DNA of 5,471 nt, taken from positions 1-5,471 of the forward strand of contig CAYMRB010000564.1 in NCBI GenBank assembly GCA_964392615.1. The letters are read 5' to 3'. Under the pieces are notes generated by a model, which worked only from the letters and a program-made list of their open reading frames with translations, searched no databases and had not been told where the DNA came from. This document shows positions 1 to 5,471 of the stretch, piece by piece. This DNA comes from CAYMRB01 sp964392615 (GTDB taxonomy: Bacteria > Planctomycetota > UBA8108). The position numbers were made by a program, and so were the translations under genes. Position 1 is the stretch's first letter, and each line of letters begins with the position of its first letter.

Positions 1-743
1 CTCACGCGAGAGATGACGCGTTCGCCGATCTGCTTGAGCGTCATCGGGTCGCCGTTCTCGAGGCCGTAGCGCATGCGAAGGATCGTCGCCTCGCGGTCGT
101 CGACCGTGGCGAGGAGCTTCTCGATCATCTCGACTTCGATCGAGTCGAAGAGGATTTGCTCGGGAAGGCGCGCGTTCTTGTCCTCGAGCACCTCGCTCAA
201 GGTCCACATGTTCTCGATGCTGATCGTCTGATTCGACGAGCTCGACGCGCGCAACGCCGTCTTGATGATCCCGAGGTTCTCCGGCGGGATCTCGAGCTCC
301 TCAGCGACTTCGTGGAAGAAAGGCTGCCGGCCGAGCTTGATCGTCAAGTTGGCCGTGACGTTCTTCCACTTGCTGATCATCTCCACCATGTAGGAGGGGA
401 TGCGCACGGTTTTCACCGTATCGATGAGGGCCCGCTTGATGGACTGCTTGATCCACCACGTCGCGTACGTGCTGAATCGGCACTCCTCGGCGGGATCGAA
501 TCGCTCGACGGCCTTCAGAAGGCCGAGGTTGCCCTCCTCGATCAGATCGAGGAGTGACAGGCCGCGATCGACGTAGTTCTTCGCGATACTGACGACCAGG
601 CGGAGATTGGCCTTGGTCATGTGCTCCCGCGCGGCGGCATCGCCCCGACGTACTCGGTGCGCGAGCTCCTTTTCCTCGTCGGGAGTCAGGAGATCAATCT
701 GGTTGATCTCCTTGAAGTATGTTTCGAGTCCTACTTCTTTCAC
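1..743 (-). CDS. RpoD/SigA-type sigma-70 family RNA polymerase sigma factor (C-terminus cut by window edge)
   Basis: Directs RNA polymerase to promoters; cytoplasmic. The 247 visible residues show the sigma-70 regions in order: region 1.2 at about 6-35 (LETYFKEINQIDLLTPDEEK), 2.1 at 36-58 (ANLRLVVSIAKNY), 2.2 at 61-84 (LLDLIEEGNLGLLKAVERFD), 2.3-2.4 at 88-116 (FSTYATWWIKQSIKRA, then VRIP), region 3 at about 117-200, and the start of region 4 at about 205-247 (LRMRYGLENGDPMTLKQIGE). The promoter-melting residues Tyr93, Trp96 and Trp97 are present. There is no acidic region 1.1, so it is shorter at the N-terminus than E. coli RpoD and may be an alternative (group 2/3) or compact primary sigma. 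The start is GTG at 743: the in-frame stop TAA is at 819-821 and no other ATG, GTG or TTG lies between. No good Shine-Dalgarno precedes GTG, so the start is uncertain; ATT at 756-758 would add five residues. Family assignment is firm; sigma group and regulon are unknown. Confidence 0.93.
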   Translation of the reverse strand, partial: MKEVGLETYFKEINQIDLLTPDEEKELAHRVRRGDAAAREHMTKANLRLVVSIAKNYVDRGLSLLDLIEEGNLGLLKAVERFDPAEECRFSTYATWWIKQSIKRALIDTVKTVRIPSYMVEMISKWKNVTANLTIKLGRQPFFHEVAEELEIPPENLGIIKTALRASSSSNQTISIENMWTLSEVLEDKNARLPEQILFDSIEVEMIEKLLATVDDREATILRMRYGLENGDPMTLKQIGERVISRV

Positions 744-857
744 GGTGTCGTCGTCAATAACAAGGAGGAAGCAACGGACACAGCGGAAGCCCGTGGATCC
801 CGGATACCCGTCCGTTGATTAGGTAGTCAGAACAACTGGAGAGAGCGCGGGGAGCGA

Positions 858-872
858 TCGGCTCTGAGCCGA
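858..872. promoter_or_regulatory. Perfect 15-bp dyad, possible operator upstream of the sigma gene
   Basis: TCGGCTC-T-GAGCCGA is a perfect 7-bp inverted repeat around one central base. It lies about 115 bp upstream of the sigma factor start. The tight centre suits a dimeric DNA-binding protein better than an RNA hairpin, since a real loop would leave only about five base pairs. No plus-strand gene ends nearby, so a terminator role is unlikely. No known regulator motif was recognised. Confidence 0.35.
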
Positions 873-954
873 GTTCTTTCCTCGCACCCATCCTATCGAC
901 AAGACGACCGCTGCTGCTTCAGGGCCGGCGGAGCCCAGTATGCCCGGTCGCACG

Positions 955-1007
955 GGCCGGGTTTCCGCACGACGGCCGGGTTTCCGCGCGATGGCCGGGT
1001 TTGCCGT
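955..1007. repeat. Three-copy 19-bp tandem direct repeat
   Basis: Copies start at 955, 974 and 993 and share the core GGCCGGGTTT; on the minus strand this reads AAACCCGGCC. Copies 1 and 2 agree at 17 of 19 positions (GGCCGGGTTTCCGC plus a variable end). Copy 3 keeps the core and then diverges (TTGCCG). A degenerate partial copy (GCCCGGTCGCACG) lies just before, at 942-954. The period is not a multiple of three, which argues against a coding repeat. The array lies between the end of the HEAT gene and the start of the sigma gene, so it could be a set of protein-binding sites or simply slipped-strand DNA. Function is unknown. Confidence 0.8.
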
Positions 1008-1058
1008 CCCGGGCGCGACGAAAAGGCGCCGTGCAGGGCCGGTTCTCCACGCCGCGGG

Positions 1059-1092
1059 ATATCGGCCCTCTTTCAACGGACTGATATCGGCC
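1059..1092. repeat. 10-bp direct repeat GATATCGGCC, two copies
   Basis: GATATCGGCC occurs at 1059-1068 and again at 1083-1092, a period of 24 bp, just past the stop codon of the HEAT gene. GATATC is itself palindromic, so the two copies could also pair as a weak stem with a loop of about 18 nt. On the minus strand each reads GGCCGATATC, which loosely resembles a FliA (sigma-28) -10 element, but no matching -35 was found. It may be a short binding site pair or chance. Confidence 0.5.
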
Positions 1093-1126
1093 GGTCGTCA
1101 GGGGACGGTGGCGAGGCGGCCGGGTG

Positions 1127-4100
1127 CTACTTCGCTCCCGTCCCTGTCCCCGTCGACGTCCCCTCGCCACGAGCGCGGCGCGGCCGCTCCTCGGCCCACC
1201 AGGCGCGCGCGGCCGCCACGGCAGCCTGTTGCTTCTGCTCAGGGGTCAACTTCGTCTGGTTCGTGCGCGACCTCGTGCTCGACACGATGCGGCTCTCGCG
1301 GTAGCCGAAGTCCGTGCCCGCGACGCGCGCGACGATCTTGAAGCCGCTGTACCGGGCTGACTGCACCTTGAGGTGCCCGAACACGAAGTCGAGGAGCTCG
1401 AGCTCGAGCGCCGCGTCCGCGTTGCCCGCGACGAGGAATCGATCGACGGCGTTCAGCAGCGTGTACGCCTGTCGCTGGAATGCGATCGGATTCGTGCGGG
1501 CGAACTCGAGCAGGTAGCGGACGCCGCGTGAATCGCCGAGGTTCGAGAGCTCCTTGGCGGCGAGCAGCTGCTGCGACGGCGTCGCGTTCGCGAGCTGCGC
1601 TTCAAGGAACGCCGTGCCGGATGGTCGGCCGAGCTCGGCGAGCAGCGCCGCGACCTCGACGCTCGGCTGCTTCGCGAGAAGGTCCTCGAGGACGGGTGCC
1701 GCTTCGGGCAACGACAGCTGCCGCTGGATGCGCAGAAACGTCGCCGTGAACCGCGCGTCGGGCGCGTCGGGCAGCCGTAGCAGGTGCCGCGCGACGAAGT
1801 CCTTCCACAGGACCGCGGGCTCGCTGGCCGCGTCGGAACTGTCGTTGGCCATCGCCACGAGGTACGCCAGCCGCTGCATGCGCTTCACGGTCGGGCGCGA
1901 CAGGTAGCGCGCTCGCGCGTAGAGCGGCGAGACCTCGTACCACCGTCCGCCACCGGGCTGGTAGGCGGCGGTGGTGAGGCGTGGTGTGCCGAGCGTCAGC
2001 GTCGTCGTTCCCTCGAAGCGATAGGTCGTCGTCGTACCGGGTCGCGTGCCCACGCGCGTCAATCGAGAGGCGCGCGTCTGGCCCCAGCGATCGGTGTAGC
2101 GAATCGGCTCGTCGACCGCGATCACGAGACGCCGTCCGTCGAGAACCTTCGTCGGCTCCTTGTCCGCGGTCTTCGCTGCCTCGGGCTTCTCGCCTGTTGC
2201 GGGGGGCTTGCGAGCCGAGGCAGCCTTGCTCTTGGCCGTCGATGCGACGTCGATCTCGAGGTCGAAGAGGTAGAGCGCGAACCGTTCGGCGGATCGGTCG
2301 GTGGAGCGCAGCGCGGTCTCCCGCTTCGCGATGGCTGCGCTGTTCTTCAGCCACTGCCGCCAGCCGTCGTAGATCGTTCGACGGACCGCGGTCGGGTCGG
2401 CGCTTCCCGTGCTGCTGCCCGTCAGTCGGCGGAGCTCGCCGACGAGGCGCGTGTCGTTCGGAACGAGGCCCGGCTTGGAGCGAGCGATGCCGCTCGGTGC
2501 GGACGCGGAGCCGAGATCGACGAGCAGCGTGACGACATCGTCCAGCTGTCCGGGGCCGATCGTCAGGCTCTGCGTCAGCTCCACCGCCCGTCGTCGCACG
2601 GTCGATCGGATCGACGCGTCACCGGTGTCGTGGACGCGTCGCAGGCACTCGATCCAGGCGGCCAACGTCTCGTCGGCCAGCGGCTCGGCCGTGCCGGCCT
2701 TCTTGTGCCACGAGAGGACTTCGGCGAGCCCGGTCGTGTCCTGGACCCGCGGCAGGAGGCGGCGCGTCAGCGCGGTCTCATCGATGCGCTCGCCGGCATC
2801 ACCGTTGGCGGCCAGCGCGACGTGAGCCGCGTCGCGCCATAGGGGCAGGACGGCGTCGAGGCGGACGCGGGTCGGTTCGCTGCGAGCGGTGAGCAGTGCT
2901 TCGAGAGCGTCGAGCACGGTGGACGCGAGCTGGCGATCCGACTCGTTCGCAGTGTCGAGCACGGCGAGCGTGGTGCGGAAGAAGAACTCCGTCTCGTGGG
3001 GGAAGTAGCCCCACGGCGCGCGGGAGACGGTGTCCCCGCGCAGCGCGAGCTCGAGGAACGCGCGGCGCAGTTTCGGGCGCGACGCGATCTCCGGTACGAG
3101 GTCGGCGAGGGTCGCCATCACGAAGTGCGCGTCGGCGAGCTCGCCCTCGGTCAGCTTGTCGAGGAGGAATGGCACGGCGGCCGCCGGGTCGAGTCGCGCC
3201 AGGTAGATCGCCGCGCGGACGCGTATCGCGGCCGTCTCCGGATCATCAGCCGGTCGATTGACCACGGCGCCGCCCGGCGGCGGCGCGAGAATCGCCTCGC
3301 CCGAGACGATCGCCGTGAGTGGGCCGATAGCGTCCGCGTGACCGAGAGCTCCGAGGCCGAGCGCGCCCTCGCGGACCGTGTCCGCGCTGTCGAGCGCGGC
3401 GCGAAACAGGGGGAGGGCGGGCTCGTGGTGCAGATAGCCGAGGCAGAGGAGCGCGGCCTTGCGCTCGTCGACCGTCCGCTCCGGCGCGGTTTGAGCCATG
3501 AGGCGCGCGCGCAAACCGTCGAGCCACGCGGCCGGGTCGGCCGGCGTCTCCTCGCGGTCGTCCTCCTGGGCACGGTAGCGCGACTGGCGGACGCAGCGGA
3601 GCTCGAGCAGCGTGACGTAGGGCAAGCGCTTCCGCGCCGTGACCACGCTGTGCTGCTCGTAGCGGATCTCCTCGCCGACCTTGACGAGGCTGATCGACGG
3701 CGCGGTCGGCACGGGAGTCGAGAGAGCGAGGGGGTCGGACACGCCGGACATGATCTCGCCCACCTGGACATCGACGACGCTGCCGTCCGTGCCGCGCCGG
3801 CTCCACGAGACGCGGAAATCGTCGGTCTGGAAGCCGCGCAGCGACACGTTGTCGAGGCGCAACCGCCGGCCCTCGGCGGCGGCCCCGCGCGCGAACTCGA
3901 TGACCTCGGGCTCTGGAAGAAGCGCGATCCGGGCGAAGTCGAACGCGCCGAGGAGCGGGTCGAGGCGTTCGCGCAGCAGGCGCGCTCGATGGGCTGTTTC
4001 GGGATCGCCGGACTCCTCGGCCGTCGCGAGCAGCTCGAGGACGAAGTTCCGGTCGGCGGCGGAATCGTCGGTTCCGGGCGCTACGAGGAGGCGGGCCTGG

Positions 4101-4312
4101 GCGCGTTCGCGCCGCGCCCACTCCTCGTGGCCGAGGTCGGCGACGAGCTGTCGTAGCTCGGCGCGACGATCCTGTCGCGCGGTCGCGCTCGCTGTGTCGC
4201 CGGCGGGGTTTTCGGTACTTGCCCGAGCGATGCCGCCGGCTCCCAGCAGGCTGCACAGAAGTATCGCGGCGGCGAGCGGCGCGTGGGAACAGCAGCGGTT
4301 GGCGGAGTTCAA
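1127..4312 (-). CDS. Large exported HEAT-repeat protein of unknown function
   Basis: Not recognised as a named gene. Read from TTG 4312 it has 1061 residues. An N-terminal signal peptide is clear: short n-region with Arg6, hydrophobic stretch at about 12-27 (LAAAILLCSLLGAGG) and a likely signal peptidase I site after ARA31; no good lipobox. Residues 52-117 are helical and HEAT-like (LRQLVADLGHEEWARRERAQ), followed by a probable beta-rich part at about 150-245. PBS-lyase/HEAT-like repeats occupy about 280-390 (RKAALLCLGYLHHEPALPLF, REGALGLGALGHADAIGPLT). A Lys/Ala/Pro-rich linker is at 691-722, a probable beta-rich section at 723-795, and further helical repeats at 850-965. The motifs GWRQWL (about 651) and ARAWW (about 1035) recall planctomycete HEAT proteins. 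The tail (about 1048-1061) is a Gly/Thr run. HEAT solenoids usually scaffold protein contacts; no catalytic motif is visible. TTG was chosen because GGAG precedes it and it gives a normal signal peptide. Alternatives are ATG 4420 (36 more residues) and the open frame up to 4546. Confidence 0.85.
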   Translation of the reverse strand: MNSANRCCSHAPLAAAILLCSLLGAGGIARASTENPAGDTASATARQDRRAELRQLVADLGHEEWARRERAQARLLVAPGTDDSAADRNFVLELLATAEESGDPETAHRARLLRERLDPLLGAFDFARIALLPEPEVIEFARGAAAEGRRLRLDNVSLRGFQTDDFRVSWSRRGTDGSVVDVQVGEIMSGVSDPLALSTPVPTAPSISLVKVGEEIRYEQHSVVTARKRLPYVTLLELRCVRQSRYRAQEDDREETPADPAAWLDGLRARLMAQTAPERTVDERKAALLCLGYLHHEPALPLFRAALDSADTVREGALGLGALGHADAIGPLTAIVSGEAILAPPPGGAVVNRPADDPETAAIRVRAAIYLARLDPAAAVPFLLDKLTEGELADAHFVMATLADLVPEIASRPKLRRAFLELALRGDTVSRAPWGYFPHETEFFFRTTLAVLDTANESDRQLASTVLDALEALLTARSEPTRVRLDAVLPLWRDAAHVALAANGDAGERIDETALTRRLLPRVQDTTGLAEVLSWHKKAGTAEPLADETLAAWIECLRRVHDTGDASIRSTVRRRAVELTQSLTIGPGQLDDVVTLLVDLGSASAPSGIARSKPGLVPNDTRLVGELRRLTGSSTGSADPTAVRRTIYDGWRQWLKNSAAIAKRETALRSTDRSAERFALYLFDLEIDVASTAKSKAASARKPPATGEKPEAAKTADKEPTKVLDGRRLVIAVDEPIRYTDRWGQTRASRLTRVGTRPGTTTTYRFEGTTTLTLGTPRLTTAAYQPGGGRWYEVSPLYARARYLSRPTVKRMQRLAYLVAMANDSSDAASEPAVLWKDFVARHLLRLPDAPDARFTATFLRIQRQLSLPEAAPVLEDLLAKQPSVEVAALLAELGRPSGTAFLEAQLANATPSQQLLAAKELSNLGDSRGVRYLLEFARTNPIAFQRQAYTLLNAVDRFLVAGNADAALELELLDFVFGHLKVQSARYSGFKIVARVAGTDFGYRESRIVSSTRSRTNQTKLTPEQKQQAAVAAARAWWAEERPRRARGEGTSTGTGTGAK
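1137..1163 (-). other. Possible G-quadruplex at the 3' end of the HEAT gene
   Basis: On the coding (minus) strand four G-runs occur in 27 nt: GGGG, GGGG, GGG, GGG, separated by 8, 3 and 2 nt. The 8-nt gap lies inside ACGTCGACGT, which is perfectly self-complementary and could fold back as a small hairpin loop. The stretch encodes the Gly/Thr tail of the protein and ends 7 nt before the stop codon. It could form in the mRNA and affect termination or stability, or it may only reflect GGNACN codons for a Gly-Thr repeat. Confidence 0.3.
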
Positions 4313-4323
4313 GGGGGCGGATT

Positions 4324-4328
4324 CTCCG
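4324..4328 (-). promoter_or_regulatory. Ribosome binding site that supports the TTG start of the HEAT gene
   Basis: On the minus strand CGGAG at 4328-4324 lies 11 nt before TTG 4312. This is slightly long but usable spacing. The ATG at 4420 has no Shine-Dalgarno upstream. Together with the well-formed signal peptide directly after the TTG, this decides the preferred start. Confidence 0.45.
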
Positions 4329-4426
4329 AGGCAGGCCTGCGCGAAGAGGAGTCTTGCCGTAGCGAAGCGGCCGGCTCCGACGCCGCGCGCATGGAGGTAT
4401 CGGTCCCACGGCCAGCCCATGCGCAC

Positions 4427-4432
4427 ATTGTA
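4427..4432 (-). promoter_or_regulatory. -10-like element TACAAT upstream of the HEAT gene
   Basis: TACAAT on the minus strand matches the sigma-70 -10 consensus TATAAT at five of six positions. No good -35 is found 16-18 bp upstream (CCCAGT region). A TTGAAC hexamer exists but is 38 bp away, too far. Transcription would start near 4420, giving a leader of about 108 nt to TTG 4312, or a leaderless mRNA if ATG 4420 is used. It lies in the divergent region shared with the sigma-54 activator gene. Confidence 0.4.
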
Positions 4433-4532
4433 GCCGTGCGCCGCGCTACTGGGGAGGGCGAGGCAAAAAGGTTCAAGCCGCCTCGCCGGGCAAGCCGATA
4501 ACGCCGACAGCGTTCCGCCACACCCGGGATCC

Positions 4533-4536
4533 AGGA
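4533..4536 (+). promoter_or_regulatory. Ribosome binding site of the sigma-54 activator gene
   Basis: AGGA lies 8 nt before the ATG at 4545, a normal spacing though a short match. It supports this ATG as the start. The rest of the divergent region (about 4313-4544) shows no clear plus-strand promoter: TTCAAG at 4472 and GATAAC at 4497 are weak -35/-10 candidates 19 bp apart. No sigma-54 site (GG-N10-GC with TGGCAC/TTGC flanks) was seen. Confidence 0.45.
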
Positions 4537-4544
4537 CGCAGCGC

Positions 4545-5471
4545 ATGGAACGAACGTCTCAATCGACGACCGACACTCTTCAGGAACCGCAGCAGAGCGC
4601 TGCGCACGCCGCAGGCTGGAGCGAGCAGCTCCAGGAAATCGCTCGTGCCGCGTCTCGCCAGGGCAACGATCTCGAGGCGGTCGGCGCCTTCGTGCTCGAG
4701 TGTCTGATCGAGATCCTCGGGTTCGAGCGCGGCTTCTTCCTCGCCGAGGCTCTCGCGACCGACGACGGCTTCGGCGCGAGCGGCGAGATCTCTTTCGAGG
4801 TTCTGTCGTCGCGACTCCACCGGCAGCGCGGTGGGGAGTCGAGCTGGGTGGAAGTCCCCAGCCCGGAGTTCGCGCTCAACCGGTCGGTGGTCAAGAGAGC
4901 GTTCGCGTCGCCGGATGTGCTGCAGATCGACGATTGTCTGATCCAGCCGTCAGCGGACGTCGATGTCGAGGGACAGCGGCGCGCCGTGCTGTGCCGGTCG
5001 TTTCTCCTCAGCGAGGAGGCGCGCGGCCTCGTCGTGCTGGAGCGAGCGTTCGGCCTCGAGCCGATCGGTGACGCACAGCGCGATGCGTTGGCGCTATTCG
5101 TCGATTGGTGCACGCCGGTCTTCGGGAAGACGTACTTGTGGCGCGAGGTCGAGCGGCTGCGCGCGCAGGTCACGTCGCTGGAGAGCGAAAGGGATGGGGG
5201 CGACGAGCCCGAGGCGGAGACCGACGTCGCGGAGATCGAGTCGCTGCCGTCGCCGGACGATCTGCCCCCGGCCTACTACGGTCTGCTGGGCACCGATCCG
5301 AAGATCCGCAAGATCGCGGAGGTCGCGGAGAAGGTCAAGGACTCCGATCTCAACATCTGCGTCTTCGGAGAGAGCGGCACGGGCAAGGAGCTCGTCGCGC
5401 GCGCGATCCATGCCGCGGGACACCGCGCCGAGCAGCCGTTCGTGTCGGAGAACTGCGGTGCGATCTCCGAG
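4545..5471 (+). CDS. GAF-domain sigma-54-dependent transcriptional activator (C-terminus cut by window edge)
   Basis: A bacterial enhancer-binding protein: its AAA+ ATPase remodels RNA polymerase bound to sigma-54 so that transcription can start. The visible 309 residues have three parts. Residues about 25-195 look like a GAF sensor domain (GFERGFFLAE at 59-68, LNRSVVKRAF at 111-120, GLVVLER at 161-167), which would bind a small ligand or a partner. Residues about 196-216 may form a short helical or coiled-coil linker (LWREVERLRAQVTSLESE), followed by an acidic, Pro-rich stretch at 217-243. The AAA+ domain starts at about 244 (YYGLLGTDPKI) and contains Walker A GESGTGKE at 275-282, then RAIHAAGH and NCGAIS, all typical of the family. 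The GAFTGA loop, Walker B and any HTH domain lie beyond the window. No response-regulator receiver domain is present, so control is probably through the GAF domain. The ligand and target genes cannot be read here. The gene diverges from the HEAT gene. Confidence 0.93.
   Translation, partial: MERTSQSTTDTLQEPQQSAAHAAGWSEQLQEIARAASRQGNDLEAVGAFVLECLIEILGFERGFFLAEALATDDGFGASGEISFEVLSSRLHRQRGGESSWVEVPSPEFALNRSVVKRAFASPDVLQIDDCLIQPSADVDVEGQRRAVLCRSFLLSEEARGLVVLERAFGLEPIGDAQRDALALFVDWCTPVFGKTYLWREVERLRAQVTSLESERDGGDEPEAETDVAEIESLPSPDDLPPAYYGLLGTDPKIRKIAEVAEKVKDSDLNICVFGESGTGKELVARAIHAAGHRAEQPFVSENCGAISE

Larger units (their letters stand above)
744..1126. other. Non-coding region between sigma and HEAT genes
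   Basis: About 380 bp with no convincing gene. The short frames here lack Shine-Dalgarno sequences and have arginine/proline-rich, unrecognisable translations. It should hold the 3' end signal of the HEAT gene and the promoter and leader of the sigma gene, both on the minus strand. No classical hairpin plus T-run terminator is visible after the HEAT stop codon; the only short stem near there (GGCGC/GCGCC, about 1009-1028) has no T-tract after it. A weak -10-like TAGGAT reads on the minus strand at 890-895, without a matching -35. The tandem repeats, direct repeat and dyad listed separately fill much of the region. Confidence 0.6.

Noticed and set aside
762..770. AAGGAGGAA as a strong plus-strand Shine-Dalgarno
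   Set aside because: No ATG, GTG or TTG follows at usable distance; the nearest GTG is over 20 nt away and opens no supported gene.
819..1076. Minus-strand 85-codon frame in the non-coding region
   Set aside because: It starts at a TTG without a ribosome binding site, runs through the 19-bp repeats out of register, and its translation has no recognisable features.
1059..1092. FliA (sigma-28) promoters at the two GGCCGATATC sites
   Set aside because: Only the GCCGAT part of the -10 matches, and no TAAA-like -35 lies at the required distance.
955..1092. CRISPR array
   Set aside because: The units are contiguous 19-bp copies without unique spacers, and no cas gene is present.
1784..4156. Long plus-strand frames opposite the HEAT gene
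   Set aside because: They are antisense to a gene with a coherent signal peptide and HEAT repeats, and their Arg/Ala-rich translations are typical GC-rich shadows.
794..4533. Shared 10-mer CCGGGATCCA upstream of both the sigma gene (minus strand, 794-803) and the activator gene (4524-4533)
   Set aside because: In 5.5 kb of GC-rich DNA several 10-bp matches are expected by chance, the flanks differ, and the distances to the two starts are different.
4313..4546. Open minus-strand frame continuing from the HEAT gene up to 4546
   Set aside because: The added residues precede a clear signal peptide, are Cys/Pro/Arg-rich with no domain, and would overlap the start of the divergent gene at 4545.

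Overview
This is a GC-rich bacterial window with three protein-coding genes, two of them cut by the window edges. The set points tentatively to Planctomycetota: a sigma-70 factor without region 1.1 and with an unusual region 2.4, a large exported HEAT-repeat protein with paired-tryptophan motifs, and a GAF-domain sigma-54 activator. Myxococcota or another GC-rich lineage with many regulators is possible; no rRNA or other marker settles it.

Layout. Positions 1-743 (minus) hold the N-terminal 247 codons of an RpoD/SigA-type sigma factor; its C-terminus lies beyond the left edge. Positions 744-1126 are non-coding and contain a 19-bp tandem repeat array, a 10-bp direct repeat and a 15-bp dyad. 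Positions 1127-4312 (minus) hold a secreted or periplasmic protein of about 1061 residues with HEAT-like helical repeats; its start is debatable (TTG 4312 or ATG 4420). A divergent intergenic region (about 4313-4544) separates it from a plus-strand gene at 4545 that runs off the right edge. That gene encodes a GAF-linked AAA+ sigma-54-dependent activator, cut 28 residues after its Walker A motif.

The three genes form no recognisable pathway. Two are transcriptional regulators of different sigma systems, and the HEAT protein between them is exported and of unknown role. The sigma gene and the HEAT gene share a strand but are about 380 bp apart, so separate transcription is likely. The HEAT gene and the sigma-54 activator are divergent and share an upstream region. 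I found no mobile element, CRISPR array, tRNA or rRNA. I found no convincing new multi-gene system; the more interesting points are the sigma factor's altered promoter-contact residues, the non-coding repeat array and the start architecture of the HEAT gene.
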